Positions 54,201 through 63,528 of a stretch of DNA of 64,000 bases are shown here, one piece after another (positions within the stretch are counted from its first letter, which is position 1; the number at the start of each line of letters is the position of its first letter). The translations under genes and the position numbers were made by a program. This stretch comes from Janthinobacterium sp. J1-1 (GTDB taxonomy: Bacteria; Pseudomonadota; Gammaproteobacteria; Burkholderiales; Burkholderiaceae_D), in assembly GCF_030944405.1 (NCBI RefSeq), contig NZ_CP132339.1, forward strand, positions 2,108,001 through 2,172,000. The letters run 5' to 3'. Under the pieces are notes generated by a model that worked only from the letters and a program-made list of their open reading frames with translations, made no database searches and was not told the origin of the DNA.

Positions 54201-54778
54201 TGTCCGGTCACCTGTTCGATTCGTATGCGCCCGAAGCGCGCCGCTTTGCCCGCACCAAGCTGTCGGATCTGTCGCCGTCGCGCGAGCCGCGCATGATGGC
54301 CGGCGTGATCACCGGCCTGCGCACGCAGATGACGCAGCGCGGCAAGATCGTCATCGTCACCCTGGACGACAAGAGCGGCACGGTGGAAGTGACGGTGTAC
54401 AGCGAATTGTTCGAGCAGAACAAGAAGATCTTCAAGGAAGACGAATTCCTGGCGGTGGTGGGCAAGGTGTCGGAAGACCGTTTTTCGGGTGGCTTGCGCA
54501 TCATGGCCGAGAGCGCTTTCGATATTATCTCGGCGCGTGTGCAGTATGGCCGCCAGCTGGGCTTGACCCTGCCGACCACGCTCGACATGAAGCGCATCAG
54601 CGACGTCTTGATGCCGTACCGCGCCCAGGATGGCTTGCCGATCGCAGCCAAGGTCAGCCCGCAAGGCGTCAGTTGCGTGTTGCAGTTTGGCGATGAGTGG
54701 AAGGTCGCGCCATCGGATGAGTTGCAGACGGCGCTGGTGCAGCAGCTGGGCGCGCAGGAAGTGGAAGTGGAATACTGA
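51230..54778 (+). CDS. dnaE: DNA polymerase III subunit alpha
   Basis: A 1182-residue replicative polymerase. PHP domain from [20 protein letters not shown]; catalytic palm with the acidic motif in [20 protein letters not shown]; finger region [20 protein letters not shown]; helix-hairpin and beta-binding region [11 protein letters not shown] domain ([20 protein letters not shown]). Normal length and no disruption. The start is ATG 51230 (MEMVMQQAG); a TTG seven codons earlier is an alternative. Divergent from trhO. Confidence 0.96.
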   Translation: MEMVMQQAGVPATVSSATQGPGFVHLRVHSEYSIVDGLVRIDDVVGAAARDKQAALAVTDLSNLFGMVKFYKAARGKGIKPVIGVDVWITNDDNREKPSRLLLLAKNRMGYLQLCELLSTAWLTNQYKGRAEVRIEWLQALASNTYELYPGESAANGLIALSGAHFGDVGIAIENGNLALAERNAQRWAEIFPGHFYIEIQRGGQANQEAQVRHAVALASKLGLPVVATHPVQFISPEEFIAHEARTCIAEGEMLANAKRVKRFNDSQRFMSQAEMQELFADLPAALANSVEIAKRCNLTLTLGKPQLPNFPTPPGMTIDEFLVAESQAGLEKRLLQLYPNEERREKERPRYEARLKFETDTICNMKFPGYFLIVAEFIQWAKENGVPVGPGRGSGAGSLVAYSLLITDLDPLQYNLLFERFLNPERVSMPDFDIDFCQEGRDRVIQHVKDLYGKEAVSQIATFGTMAAKGAIRDVGRVMDFGYNFCDGISKLIPFKPGKPVSIADAIEEEPLLKERQENEEEVKQLLDLAQQVEGITRNIGMHAGGVLIAPGKLTDFCPLYTQGGDSGVVSQYDKDDVEAVGLVKFDFLGLTTLTILDRAVRYIKQLDPAQANFDLATLPLNDKPSYDLLTKAKTVAVFQLESRGMQGMLKDARPDRFEDIIALVALYRPGPMDLIPDFCKRKHGERFDYPDPRTESILSETYGIMVYQEQVMQMAQIVGGYSLGGADMLRRAMGKKKAEEMAEHREIFRAGAAKDGLTAEKADEIFDLMEKFAGYGFNKSHAAAYALLSYHTAYLKQHHTAAFMAANLSLAMDDTDKIKILVEDSLDICKLTLLPPDINESDYRFTPSGEAPSVSGKKVTQIRYGLGAVKGSGQNAIEAIIAARTAGGPFVSLFDFCKRVDKKQINRRTIESLIRSGAFDCLKVDRAILLASVAFAMECADQAAKAANQVSLFGGDDSDMVAPPEYVKAQPWTDKQRLTEEKIALGFYLSGHLFDSYAPEARRFARTKLSDLSPSREPRMMAGVITGLRTQMTQRGKIVIVTLDDKSGTVEVTVYSELFEQNKKIFKEDEFLAVVGKVSEDRFSGGLRIMAESAFDIISARVQYGRQLGLTLPTTLDMKRISDVLMPYRAQDGLPIAAKVSPQGVSCVLQFGDEWKVAPSDELQTALVQQLGAQEVEVEY

Positions 54779-54803
54779 GGCGTCTAGCCTTGGAAGAAAA
54801 AAA

Positions 54804-54832
54804 AGCCGGACCCTGAAGGTCCGGCTTTTTTT
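54804..54832. terminator. Intrinsic terminator after dnaE (bidirectional)
   Basis: AGCCGGACC/GGTCCGGCT with a 4-base loop is followed by seven T on the plus strand and, in mirror, a run of A before it. It serves both dnaE and the convergent small gene. Confidence 0.92.
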
Positions 54833-54843
54833 ACAGTGAAACC

Positions 54844-55074
54844 TTACATATCCTTGAGGCTGGTGATCGCATAGCCTTTTGCCGCGATCTGCTGCAGCGG
54901 ATGTTCGATATGGTAGTCGGGCAAGGCCTGGGCATCGTCGGCCACTTCGCTGGCCTGGGTTTCCAGTTGCCAGTCGGTGCTCGTGACTTCTTCGGGAATG
55001 ATCTTTCCTTCTGGCACGGCGAGATAGGAAAAAATGCCATCGTGTTCGGCTCGACGGTAGATATCGACGCGCAT
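54844..55074 (-). CDS. Small conserved protein (DUF6139-like)
   Basis: A 76-residue protein (MRVDIYRRAEHDGIFSYLAV), preceded by AGGAGG on its strand. The compact sequence has no signal or membrane segment and an acidic middle. It resembles a short family of unknown function in Burkholderiales; the family number is from memory and uncertain. It converges with dnaE across a shared terminator. Confidence 0.65.
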   Translation of the reverse strand: MRVDIYRRAEHDGIFSYLAVPEGKIIPEEVTSTDWQLETQASEVADDAQALPDYHIEHPLQQIAAKGYAITSLKDM

Positions 55075-55262
55075 GACTTGCCTCCTTGTAAGCGTTAGGG
55101 GAAACGGCGCACCTGGCGTGCCAACCGATCGTGCTAGCGTAACAGGAATGCGGGGAGCATGCTTTTTGTCTGCGTGCTGTGGGAAAAACGGTGGTAGAGG
55201 CTGGGGAGGCGTGGCTGGGCGCGGGGGCGGGGCGCCGGGCTTGCTGGGGCAGGGGTCAAGGG

Positions 55263-56249
55263 TCAGGCAACGGCGGCGGCGGGCGCGATTTGATGCTGGG
55301 AATCGTTGGCGGCAGGGGCGATGCCGCACAGGGAAACCGCGACACTATGGTTGTCGAGGCCGCTACGCAAAGTCGCGATCATGGCCAGGGTCAGTTCATG
55401 GCGTTTGCGTGCTTCCGAGCGTTTTTTCGAGGCGATCTCATCGAGCATCAGCGGCGGCATGTTTTCACACGGCAGTTCAAAATCGCCATCGCGTCGCGCC
55501 TGGGCGCCCAGTTCTTGCCAGACACTGTCGTAGTCGGCCATCAGGCGGCCATGTTTTTTCGCCGAATGGTGCACCGTGCGATTGTCATTGCCGACCAAAA
55601 TCATGGTGCGGCAGCCATGTTCCCAGGCCAGCTGGCGCGCCAGGCGCATCATCAGGAACTTGGGACGCATGCCGTGCAGGTCGCGCGTTGCTTCGCGCAC
55701 GCGGCGCAAGCTTTCCTCGCCCCTGGGTCCCTGGAGACAGCCGATGCGCACGCCCAGCTCCATCGGTGCGCGCGTGCGGCAGCCGAAAAAGGTAAACACC
55801 ACCGCATACAGCATCTCGCCGCCGTGCATCAGTTGCAGCACCATTTCGCCTTCGCGGTCCATGCACGACAGCGACGTCAACTGCAGGTGGTACAGCTCGC
55901 CGGACTTGCCTGGCATCGATCCCAGCAGCACGGCGTCGTGCGCCGCGTCCACCATCAGCTTGCCCCAGCCTTGTTGCAGGATAAAGCGGTAGTGATCGAC
56001 CAGCAAGGCCACGCGCTGGCTGCAGGACAGGGTTTTGCTCAGGTAATGACGGTAGACCTTGTGCATCATGCGTGGATAGGCCCGCAGCAAGTCCTGGAAC
56101 ACGGGATGGGAGTTGAGCAGCTGCAGCCAGATGCGTGTCTCGCGCTGTTGCAAACGGGCCCGCAATTGCAGCTTGAGCAGTTCGCGCAGGCGCGCGAAGC
56201 CGGGCGGCATATTGGTCAGGCCGGCATGCAGGGTAATGGCTTGTGTCAT
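55263..56249 (-). CDS. VirK/YbjX family protein (DUF535)
   Basis: A 328-residue protein of the VirK/YbjX family, recognisable from LVDHYRFILQQGWGKLMVDA, YHLQLTSLSCMDREGEMVLQ, RVREATRDLHGMRPKFLMMR and VGNDNRTVHHSAKKHGRLMA. Members influence envelope resistance and virulence in enterobacteria, mechanism unknown. No signal or membrane segment. It follows the universal-stress gene on the same strand with 41 bases between. Confidence 0.85.
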   Translation of the reverse strand: MTQAITLHAGLTNMPPGFARLRELLKLQLRARLQQRETRIWLQLLNSHPVFQDLLRAYPRMMHKVYRHYLSKTLSCSQRVALLVDHYRFILQQGWGKLMVDAAHDAVLLGSMPGKSGELYHLQLTSLSCMDREGEMVLQLMHGGEMLYAVVFTFFGCRTRAPMELGVRIGCLQGPRGEESLRRVREATRDLHGMRPKFLMMRLARQLAWEHGCRTMILVGNDNRTVHHSAKKHGRLMADYDSVWQELGAQARRDGDFELPCENMPPLMLDEIASKKRSEARKRHELTLAMIATLRSGLDNHSVAVSLCGIAPAANDSQHQIAPAAAVA

Positions 56250-56290
56250 GGACAGTCCTTGGGTAAGAAAACGAGGGGAAGGCGGGAACG

Positions 56291-56818
56291 TCAGGCCGCG
56301 GGCGGGCCGCCGAAGCCGTCGGCGTCGGCCAGCAGTACCGTGGCGCTGCGCGTGGCGCGCGCCAGCCTGTGCGCCAGGGTGTCGGCAAAGTGGCGCTGCC
56401 AGGAGCTGTTTTTCAGAACCGGCAAAACGATTTCATGGCAGCCGAGCAGCTCGGCGGTATCGAGGATGGTGAACAGGCGTTCGCCCGAGAAAATATGGGT
56501 GCTGAAGGAAAGATGCGAGCGGCTCAGGTACAGGCCGGCTTCACGCATCAGTTGCGCGGCGGCGTCATTGTCGTCCTGGCCATGGATGGCGGTGCCGTCG
56601 GCATGTTGCGCCAGCGGTGGCGTCACATGCAGCAGGCTGACATGGACATGGATGCCCCACTCGCGCAAGCGCCTGGCGTAGCGCGCGCCGTAGACGATGT
56701 CGCCGACGCGCTTGACCGGCAGCAGCAATTGCAGCGTTGCCTGGCCGCTGCCGGCCGCACTTGCCGCATGCTCGGTGGCATGCGCATGGCGTGGCGGAAC
56801 AGGGTGTGCAGCTTGCAT
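56291..56818 (-). CDS. Universal stress protein (UspA-like)
   Basis: A 175-residue single Usp domain after a ~25-residue Ala/His-rich head. LQLLLPVKRVGDIVYGARYA opens the fold; the C-terminal HEIVLPVLKNSSWQRHF corresponds to the nucleotide-binding loop region but lacks a clear GxGx9GS ATP motif, so it may not bind ATP. Probably co-transcribed with the VirK-like gene. Confidence 0.65.
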   Translation of the reverse strand: MQAAHPVPPRHAHATEHAASAAGSGQATLQLLLPVKRVGDIVYGARYARRLREWGIHVHVSLLHVTPPLAQHADGTAIHGQDDNDAAAQLMREAGLYLSRSHLSFSTHIFSGERLFTILDTAELLGCHEIVLPVLKNSSWQRHFADTLAHRLARATRSATVLLADADGFGGPPAA

Positions 56819-56920
56819 GGATGGGTGCCGTTGTCAGGAAAACGGCCCCATCTTAGCCAGCGTCTTTGCCCCTGTAAATTGGCGAAATGGCGTACGGGCT
56901 TCCCTTATGACAGGGGATTT

Positions 56921-57739
56921 TTAATACCGGTAAGTGACATACACGGCGCCCATCGGCGCAGTCTTGCGCTGCACGATGGGACTCTTCGCTGCGTCGCCGA
57001 GGCGCCGTTCCACGCCCAGCACGGTGTTGACGCCCCAGCTTGCATCGATGCGGTGTTCCCAGCTGACGCTGGCCTGCGCTTCATGAAAACCGCCCTTCGG
57101 CGTGTACTGGCGAAATGCCGTCCTGGCCGCCTGCGCCGCCGTCACGCCATACATGGTCTGCAGATATTTCTTTTCGCCCCAGCTCGTTTGCAGGCCCAGG
57201 CTGACCGTGTCTTGCGGCACGCCACGGCCGTCCTTGCGGCTGTACACCTGGCCGCTGGCGCCCAGCTGCACCGTGGCGCCGTTCTCGCGGTGGTTGAGCG
57301 GAATATCGCCAGCCACGCTCAGCTGCACGCCGGGCAGCGGCGAGTAGCCCAGGCTCAGCAGGGCGCTGGCATTGCCTTCGACCTTGCCCATGCCTTTCAG
57401 GTAGTCGCTGCCGGCCAGGCCGCGCAAGCCCTTGCGCTGGTGGTCGGCCCGTTCGCCGCGGTAACCGAGCGCGGCGCTGTAGCTGAAGGCGCCGACCTGG
57501 CCACCATAGCCGAGGCCGCGCATGGTGCTGGCAAAAAAGCCGTTGGCCATGGTGTAGTCGAGCACGATGAGGGGCATCGCCTTGGTCCGGTCGTCGCCCG
57601 CATAGGGGCTGCCGGCGGCCACGCCGGCGCCGACGGTCAGGACGTTGCCGCTGGTGTCGCCGGCACTGTCGCCGGCCGCCAGCGCGGACAGGTGCAGGCA
57701 CAGCAGGCCGGCCAGGGTCAGCAGGGTGGATGATTGCAT
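56921..57739 (-). CDS. MipA/OmpV-family outer-membrane protein
   Basis: A 272-residue precursor. The signal peptide is SSTLLTLAGLLCLHLSALAA; the mature part has alternating beta strands typical of MipA/OmpV (TVGAGVAAGSPYAGDDRTKA; LGYSPLPGVQLSVAGDIPLN) and the terminal aromatic residue (YVTYRY) of outer-membrane barrels. MipA-type proteins act as scaffold or porin-like proteins. Start ATG 57739 gives the signal peptide. It is divergent from a two-component system 168 bases away, which may control it. Confidence 0.85.
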   Translation of the reverse strand: MQSSTLLTLAGLLCLHLSALAAGDSAGDTSGNVLTVGAGVAAGSPYAGDDRTKAMPLIVLDYTMANGFFASTMRGLGYGGQVGAFSYSAALGYRGERADHQRKGLRGLAGSDYLKGMGKVEGNASALLSLGYSPLPGVQLSVAGDIPLNHRENGATVQLGASGQVYSRKDGRGVPQDTVSLGLQTSWGEKKYLQTMYGVTAAQAARTAFRQYTPKGGFHEAQASVSWEHRIDASWGVNTVLGVERRLGDAAKSPIVQRKTAPMGAVYVTYRY

Positions 57740-57907
57740 GGTGGTTTCCTTCAGATGGAGAACCGAGTCCCGTATGGCTCGATTGACAGTGCGCATTATG
57801 AAAAGTTGCCTTGAAGTAAAGCTGAACCTTGCCTGAGGAATGCATGAAGATTGCATGAAGAACCGTTCTTTACCTGTTCTTCAGCTTGCGATGGTTTAAT
57901 ACCGTTC

Positions 57908-58573
57908 ATGAAAATATTGTTGATCGAAGACGACATGGACCTGGGCAACGGCGTGCGGATTGCCTTGCGCGACCAGGGCATGCAGGTGGTGTGGGTGCGC
58001 ACCCTGGACGACGCGGCGCGCAGCATCGAACACGACAGCTGCGAGCTGGTGCTGCTCGACCTGGGCCTGCCCGATGGCGACGGCCTGGACTTGCTGGCGC
58101 GGCTGCGTGCGGCGCGCTTGCCGGTGCTGATCCTCAGCGCCCGCGATACCCTGGAGCAGCGCCTGCGCGGCCTCGATGGCGGCGCCGACGATTACCTGGT
58201 GAAACCGTTCGTGCTGGCCGAACTGCTGTCGCGCGTGCGCGCGCTGGCGCGCCGCAGCTACGGTTTTGACGGCGATACCATCGAGCTGCGCGGCCTGCTG
58301 CTGCAGGTGCCGACGCGCCGGGTCAGCGTGCACGGGCGTGCGGTGGAACTGACGGCCAGCGAATATGCCTTGCTGAAAACCCTGCTGATGCGCGCCAACC
58401 GCGTCATCACACGCCGCGTGCTGGAAGAACATATCTTGCCGGGTGGCCTGGCCAATGCCAGCAATACGCTCGACGTGCATATGGGGAACTTGCGCCGCAA
58501 GATAGGCGAGGGCTATATCCGCACCGTGCGCGGGGTCGGCTATGTGATCGACCAGCAGGGCGACACGGCATGA
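57908..58573 (+). CDS. OmpR/PhoB-type response regulator
   Basis: A 221-residue regulator with receiver domain (KILLIEDDMDLGNGVRIALR; phospho-Asp in LVLLDLGLPDGDGLD; Lys in DDYLVKPF) and winged-helix output domain (ELTASEYALLKTLLMRANRV; LDVHMGNLRRKIG; IRTVRGVGYVI). Resembles QseB/TctD-type regulators. It overlaps its kinase gene by 4 bases and is divergent from the mipA-like gene. Confidence 0.94.
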   Translation: MKILLIEDDMDLGNGVRIALRDQGMQVVWVRTLDDAARSIEHDSCELVLLDLGLPDGDGLDLLARLRAARLPVLILSARDTLEQRLRGLDGGADDYLVKPFVLAELLSRVRALARRSYGFDGDTIELRGLLLQVPTRRVSVHGRAVELTASEYALLKTLLMRANRVITRRVLEEHILPGGLANASNTLDVHMGNLRRKIGEGYIRTVRGVGYVIDQQGDTA

Positions 58574-59985
58574 GGGGCCTGCTGCTGCGCGGCTGGGCCA
58601 TGTTGCGCCGGCCGACGCTGGTGCGCCGCCTGCTGATGGCGCAGATGCTGATGCTGACCGTGCTGTGGAGCATGGCGGTGGCTTTTGTGCTGGTCGAAGG
58701 CTCCGATGAAGACAGCAGCATCAGCCGTGGCGCGCTGCGCGCCGTGATCAGCGTGGCCGACAACCTGGCCGACCAGCCGCAGCGCCAGCACGACAGCCTG
58801 CTCGCGATCGATGAGGCGCTGCGCGAAGAATTCGTCGATGGCGAACTGCCGGAACTGGCGCCGCTGACGCTGGTGTGGCGCGATGGCCAGCTGATCTACC
58901 GCTCGCCCGGCGCGCCGGACGGCATCCGCAGCGCCGGCCCGGTCGAGACCGAAGTGGTGCGGATCAAGGGCCAGCCCTGGCACACGCGCACGCTGGCCGA
59001 GGGCGCCACGCGGGTGACCATACTGGAAGCGGGCGGACCGTGGCAGTTTTTCATCACCATCAATTCACGCGGCTATTATCTGCTGCCCTTGCTGATCAGC
59101 CTGCCATTCCTGCTGCTGCCGGCCTGGCTGTCGATCCGCCTGGCCCTGCGGCCTTGGCGCAAGGTGGCGCAGGAAGTGTCGGCCCGCGGCCCGCGCGACC
59201 TGCGTCCGCTGGCCTTCAAGCCGCCGCATGGCGAGCTGGCGGCGCTGGTCGACAGCATCAATGCCTTGCTGCAGCGGGTCGACGCCAGCGCCGCGCGCGA
59301 ACGCAGTTTCATCGCCGACGCCACGCACGAGCTGCGCACGCCGCTGGCGGCGATGCGCATCAATGTGGAGGCCTTGCAGGGCCAGGCACGCGATCCGCGC
59401 CAGCAGGAATTGCTCGACGGTATCTTGAACAGCAATAACCGCGCGGCGCGGCTGGTGGGGCAGTTGCTGCAGCTCACGCGCAGCGAGGTGCAGGCCGAAG
59501 CCGGTGAGCAGGCCGCGCCGCAGGCGCTCGACGTGTTGCTGCAGGACCGGCTGGCGGCCCTGTCCTGCCTGGCGCAGGCAGGCGGCATCGAGCTGGAATT
59601 GCAGGCCGCCGTGCCCCTCTGCGTACCGGGCCAGCGGGAGAGCCTGGTGTCGCTGATCGACAACCTGGTGGAAAACGCCGTCAAGTACAGTCCGCGCGGC
59701 GGCAGCGTGACGGTGGCGCTGCATGCGCAGGGCGATCACGCCGTACTGCACGTGGCCGACCAGGGGCCCGGCATTCCGGCCGCCCTGCATGCGCGCGTGT
59801 TCGACCGTTTTTTCCGCGCGCCCCAACAAGACCAGCCCGGTAGCGGCCTGGGCCTGTCCATCGTCGCCGCGGTGGTGGCGCAGCATGGCGGCGGCATTGC
59901 GCTGCACCAGGCCGATGGTGGCCAAGGGCTGCTGGTGGAAGTGCGCTTGCCGCTGGCGCGCATGCCTGCGCCACGGATTGCATAA
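58570..59985 (+). CDS. Sensor histidine kinase (QseC/TctE-like)
   Basis: A 471-residue kinase with membrane segments at about 25-45 and 160-185 flanking a ~110-residue periplasmic sensor domain, a HAMP-like region, the H-box FIADATHELRTPLAAMRINV, N-box IDNLVENAVKYSPRGG and G-boxes DQGPGIP and GSGLGLSIV. It phosphorylates the adjacent regulator. The periplasmic part gives no clear ligand clue. Confidence 0.93.
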   Translation: MRGLLLRGWAMLRRPTLVRRLLMAQMLMLTVLWSMAVAFVLVEGSDEDSSISRGALRAVISVADNLADQPQRQHDSLLAIDEALREEFVDGELPELAPLTLVWRDGQLIYRSPGAPDGIRSAGPVETEVVRIKGQPWHTRTLAEGATRVTILEAGGPWQFFITINSRGYYLLPLLISLPFLLLPAWLSIRLALRPWRKVAQEVSARGPRDLRPLAFKPPHGELAALVDSINALLQRVDASAARERSFIADATHELRTPLAAMRINVEALQGQARDPRQQELLDGILNSNNRAARLVGQLLQLTRSEVQAEAGEQAAPQALDVLLQDRLAALSCLAQAGGIELELQAAVPLCVPGQRESLVSLIDNLVENAVKYSPRGGSVTVALHAQGDHAVLHVADQGPGIPAALHARVFDRFFRAPQQDQPGSGLGLSIVAAVVAQHGGGIALHQADGGQGLLVEVRLPLARMPAPRIA

Positions 59986-60072
59986 GTATTATTATCTGTG
60001 CTTGAAATGCAACATGTGATGGCGCTGCGCGCAGCCGCGATGCATAATGCGGAACGTTAAAAAAACACCGTT

Positions 60073-61662
60073 ATGCGCCCATCCCTGTCCCGCCATCTGC
60101 AGTACCCCGCCTTTGTCGGCCTGTACCTGCTGTTTGACTGGGCCACTTACATCGATCCGATGTATGGCCTGAACATCACGCCCTGGAATCCCGATCCCGC
60201 GCTGGGCCTGGTATTCTGGCTGATCCATGGCCGCAAGGCCGCATTGCCCTGGTTCGTCGCCCTGCTCAGCGCCGAAGTGCTGGTGCGCGGCCTGCCGGCC
60301 GGCCTGCCATTGACCTTGCTCTGTTCGGCCTGGCTGGTACTGGGCTACGGCATGATCGGCGAAGCCCTGCGCCGCCGTTTCAGCAGCAGCAATATGTTCG
60401 ACAACCGGCGCCGTTTGCTGGCCTGGGCCGGCATCGTGATGGCCGGCACCTTGTTCAATGCCGTCGGTTACATGTCGCTGCTGTCGCTGACGGGGCGTAT
60501 CCCGTCCGGCGAGTGGGCCACCGCGCTGCTGCGCTTCGGCGTCGGCGACACGGTGGGCATGCTGGTGTCGATGCCGCTGATCTGGGTGCTGGTCAGCGAG
60601 CGCGGCCGTGAACGCCTGCGCAATGCCATCTGGCGCTGGGAAACCCTGGCCTACCTGGCGCTGGGCGGCTTCGTGCTGTGGAGCGTGTTCGGCTCCATTT
60701 TGCGCTGCGAATACAAGCATTTCTATTTCCTGTTTCTGCCGGTGATCTGGGCCGCTTCGCGCCAGGGCCTGTATGGCGCCGTGCTGGCCGTATTCGCCCT
60801 GCAGCTGTGCATCATTACCCTGGTGAAATGGTCGCATGCGGTGCATATCCAGTTTTACGAGTTGCAGCTGCTCGACGCCATGCTGGCGCTGGTGGGCTTT
60901 TTCATCGGCATCGTGGTCGACGAGGTGCGCCAGGTTTCGCATGAACTCAAGCACACCATGCGCCTGGCCGCCGCCGGCGAAATGGCGGCCGCCCTCGCGC
61001 ATGAGCTGAACCAGCCGCTGACGGCCCTGTCGACCTACGGCAAGGCCTGCGAATACCTGCTGGAGCGGGGCGAGAGCGGACCGTTGTTGCAAAACGCCAT
61101 CGGCCACATGATCGTCGAATCGGGGCGGGCGGCCGAGGTGGTGCGCCGCCTGCGCGATTTCTTCCGCACCGGCGCGATGCAGCTCGAAGTGGTCGAGGCG
61201 AGCGCCCTGATCGCCGGCATCGCGCGCCAGTTCACGCCGCAGTTCCATGAGCACGGCATCGAGCTGGTGCTGGCGCCACCGCAGCCGCTGGCCATCAACG
61301 CCGACCGGCTGCAGCTGGAGCTGGTGCTGCGCAACCTGCTGGCCAACGCCCAGGACGCAGTGCTGGGCCAGCCGCGCAGCCGGCGCCGCATCACCCTCAG
61401 TGCCGAGCGGCTCGACGGCGGCCGGCTGCGCCTGTCGGTGGAAGACAGCGGCCCCGGCATTTCCAGCAGCCTGGCGGCGCGCTTGTTCGAGCCGTTTGTA
61501 TCGAGCAAGGCCAGCGGCCTGGGACTGGGGCTGGTGCTCAGCCGCAGCATCGTCGAGGCGCATGGCGGCCAGTTGTGGGCCGAAGTCGGCAGCCACGGCA
61601 TTTTTCGCTTTATCCTGCCGCTGGCGCGTGCCACCGCGGCATCGCCCGGAGAGCCCGCATGA
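60073..61662 (+). CDS. MASE1-type sensor histidine kinase
   Basis: A 529-residue kinase. The N-terminal ~280 residues form a MASE1-like polytopic membrane sensor (about eight segments, for example FVGLYLLFDWATYIDPMYGL and LAYLALGGFVLWSVFGSIL). The kinase core has H-box AAALAHELNQPLTALSTYGK, N-box LVLRNLLANAQDAVLG and G-boxes VEDSGPGIS and GLGLGLVLSRSIVEAHGG. It overlaps the FixJ-type regulator gene by 4 bases. Confidence 0.9.
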   Translation: MRPSLSRHLQYPAFVGLYLLFDWATYIDPMYGLNITPWNPDPALGLVFWLIHGRKAALPWFVALLSAEVLVRGLPAGLPLTLLCSAWLVLGYGMIGEALRRRFSSSNMFDNRRRLLAWAGIVMAGTLFNAVGYMSLLSLTGRIPSGEWATALLRFGVGDTVGMLVSMPLIWVLVSERGRERLRNAIWRWETLAYLALGGFVLWSVFGSILRCEYKHFYFLFLPVIWAASRQGLYGAVLAVFALQLCIITLVKWSHAVHIQFYELQLLDAMLALVGFFIGIVVDEVRQVSHELKHTMRLAAAGEMAAALAHELNQPLTALSTYGKACEYLLERGESGPLLQNAIGHMIVESGRAAEVVRRLRDFFRTGAMQLEVVEASALIAGIARQFTPQFHEHGIELVLAPPQPLAINADRLQLELVLRNLLANAQDAVLGQPRSRRRITLSAERLDGGRLRLSVEDSGPGISSSLAARLFEPFVSSKASGLGLGLVLSRSIVEAHGGQLWAEVGSHGIFRFILPLARATAASPGEPA

Positions 61663-62267
61663 GCAGTGATTTGACCGTATTTATCGTTGATGACGACCCC
61701 GCCGTGCGCGATGCGCTCGGCTTGCTGCTGGGCGTGCGCGGCTACCGCACCGCCCTGTTTTCCTGCGCCGAGGATTTCTTGCTGGGCTGGCAGCGCGAGT
61801 GGGCCGGCTGCGTGCTGATCGATATCCGCATGTCAGGCATGGATGGCCTGTCGCTGCAGCGCCGGCTGCTGGAACTCGGTTGCCTGCTTCCCGTGATTAT
61901 CGTCACCGGCCATGGCGACGTGACCCTGGCGCGCCAGGCCTTCAAGGCCCAGGCCAGCGACTTCCTGGAAAAACCGTTCGACCACGACAAGCTGCTGGCG
62001 GCCATCGCCGAAGCGTTTTCGCGCGAGGCGGCCACGCGCGGCCAGTTGCGGCGCCAGCAGGAAGGGCTGGACTTGCTGCGCAGCCTGACGCCGCGTGAAA
62101 GGGAAGTGATGCAGCTGGTGGTGACGGGCCGCCACAACCGCGACATCGCGCCCGTGCTGGGCATTTCCGTGCGCACCGTGGAAGTGCACAAGGCGCGCGT
62201 GATGGACAAGCTGGGGGTCGACAATGTGGCCGACCTGGTGCGCATCAGCATGCTGGGGACCGACTAG
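61659..62267 (+). CDS. FixJ/NarL-type response regulator
   Basis: A 202-residue regulator with receiver domain (VFIVDDDPAVRDALGLLLG; phospho-Asp in CVLIDIRMSGMDGLSLQ; Lys in DFLEKPFDHDKLL) and LuxR-type HTH (LTPREREVMQLVVTGRHNRD; VRTVEVHKARVMDKLGV). FixJ-like receivers pair with FixL/DctB-type kinases such as the one upstream. Converges with the GT9 gene 10 bases further on. Confidence 0.93.
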   Translation: MSSDLTVFIVDDDPAVRDALGLLLGVRGYRTALFSCAEDFLLGWQREWAGCVLIDIRMSGMDGLSLQRRLLELGCLLPVIIVTGHGDVTLARQAFKAQASDFLEKPFDHDKLLAAIAEAFSREAATRGQLRRQQEGLDLLRSLTPREREVMQLVVTGRHNRDIAPVLGISVRTVEVHKARVMDKLGVDNVADLVRISMLGTD

Positions 62268-62277
62268 CCCCCACGTA

Positions 62278-63378
62278 TTATTTGATGGCTTGCAGCACCT
62301 GTTCGACCGTAATCGCATCGACCCAGTCGTTGCGCCTGGCCACCGTCAGCACGGTGCTGTTGGCGCTGTCGAACGGCGCCCATTCCGGGTTCTTCTTGCG
62401 CATCAGCGCCACCACCGGCACGTGCACGGCATTGGCCAGGTGCATGATCGACGTTTCCACTGAAATGATCAGGTCGCACTGCGCCAGCATGGCCGGCAGC
62501 TGGAAGAAGTTGTCGACCGCGCTGAAGGCCTGCGTGCGCGCCAGACCGGCTGCCGCCACGGCGGCGTTCACCTTGGCCAGGTCGTGCGGCATGGCGTTGA
62601 TCAGGAAGCAGGCGCCGGCCCATTTGGGCTGCTGCTGCATGCGCTGGATCAGCGCGCTGATGCGCTCCAGGGGCCAGCCGCGCTTGTGCGACTTGGCAAA
62701 CGGATTGAGCAGCACCAGCGGCCCCTGGCGCTGGTCAAAGCCCCAGTTGGCCAGTTGCTGCCGGGCCTGCTGCAGTGCCTCTTCGGGCAGGTGCACATAG
62801 GGGTAGCGTTCGGCGACGGGAATCTCCAGTGCCGTCAGCTGGCGGAACCAGTCGGCATAGACGGCACTGATATGGTGTTCGCCCGCATCCTGGCCCGCAT
62901 ACGGCGTCAGCAGGGCGTCGAGCTTGCGGTAGGCAAAATAGTGCATCGGGCGCAGGATGGTCACGCGCTTGCGCATGCCGATCACCAGGCCGTCCGGGCT
63001 GATGGCGCGCGCCAGGTGGGCATAGCGCTGCGGGCGGATATGCGCCAGCGACACCACCACCGGATAATGCTCGGCCTGCGCCTCGCGCACGCTTTCCTGG
63101 TACAGGGCCGGGCTGTAGGTCTTGCGGTACACCTTGGCGAACAGCCCCGATTGCTCGACCCAGTCATACAGCGAATAGGTGCGCAGGCTTTCCCATTGCG
63201 CCGCGTCGTCGGTGCGCCGCACTTCATCGATCCACAGGTGGATCTTCAGGTGCGGATAGGCGGCGGCAAAGGCGCGAAAGCCGTTTTGCATATAGGTGTA
63301 GTCTCCCAGCGCCAAATGGGCGACAAAGAGGATCTTGTCCGACTGGGCGAGCAGTGCGGCGGGGATCAGAGGGGTCAT
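62278..63378 (-). CDS. Family 9 glycosyltransferase (heptosyltransferase-like)
   Basis: A 366-residue GT-B enzyme: N-domain KILFVAHLALGDYTYMQNGF, interdomain VLLNPFAKSHKRGWPLERIS and donor-site ISVETSIMHLANAVHVPVVA, as in ADP-heptose:LPS transferases. The glycine-rich GD motif (ALGDYT) fits GT9. It may act in LPS core or related envelope glycan assembly; the neighbouring O-antigen ligase supports an LPS role. Confidence 0.85.
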   Translation of the reverse strand: MTPLIPAALLAQSDKILFVAHLALGDYTYMQNGFRAFAAAYPHLKIHLWIDEVRRTDDAAQWESLRTYSLYDWVEQSGLFAKVYRKTYSPALYQESVREAQAEHYPVVVSLAHIRPQRYAHLARAISPDGLVIGMRKRVTILRPMHYFAYRKLDALLTPYAGQDAGEHHISAVYADWFRQLTALEIPVAERYPYVHLPEEALQQARQQLANWGFDQRQGPLVLLNPFAKSHKRGWPLERISALIQRMQQQPKWAGACFLINAMPHDLAKVNAAVAAAGLARTQAFSAVDNFFQLPAMLAQCDLIISVETSIMHLANAVHVPVVALMRKKNPEWAPFDSANSTVLTVARRNDWVDAITVEQVLQAIK

Positions 63379-63528
63379 GGTGCAATGCGGTGTGGTGGAG
63401 TGAGTCGGGCAAGCCAGGCCGCCGGCGTCCTGCGATGGCGGTGACTGGCGGTTTCATTATTTGTCGATGGGACAATACCACGACTCAGTGCACACACTCA
63501 ATGGGGGATCACCGATGAGCTCTATTAA

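Noticed and set aside
51935..54664. 909-codon open frame antisense to dnaE
   Set aside because: It lies wholly opposite dnaE, which has every polymerase motif. Long antisense frames are expected in GC-rich coding DNA, and the product is His/Arg/Gln-rich with no domain.
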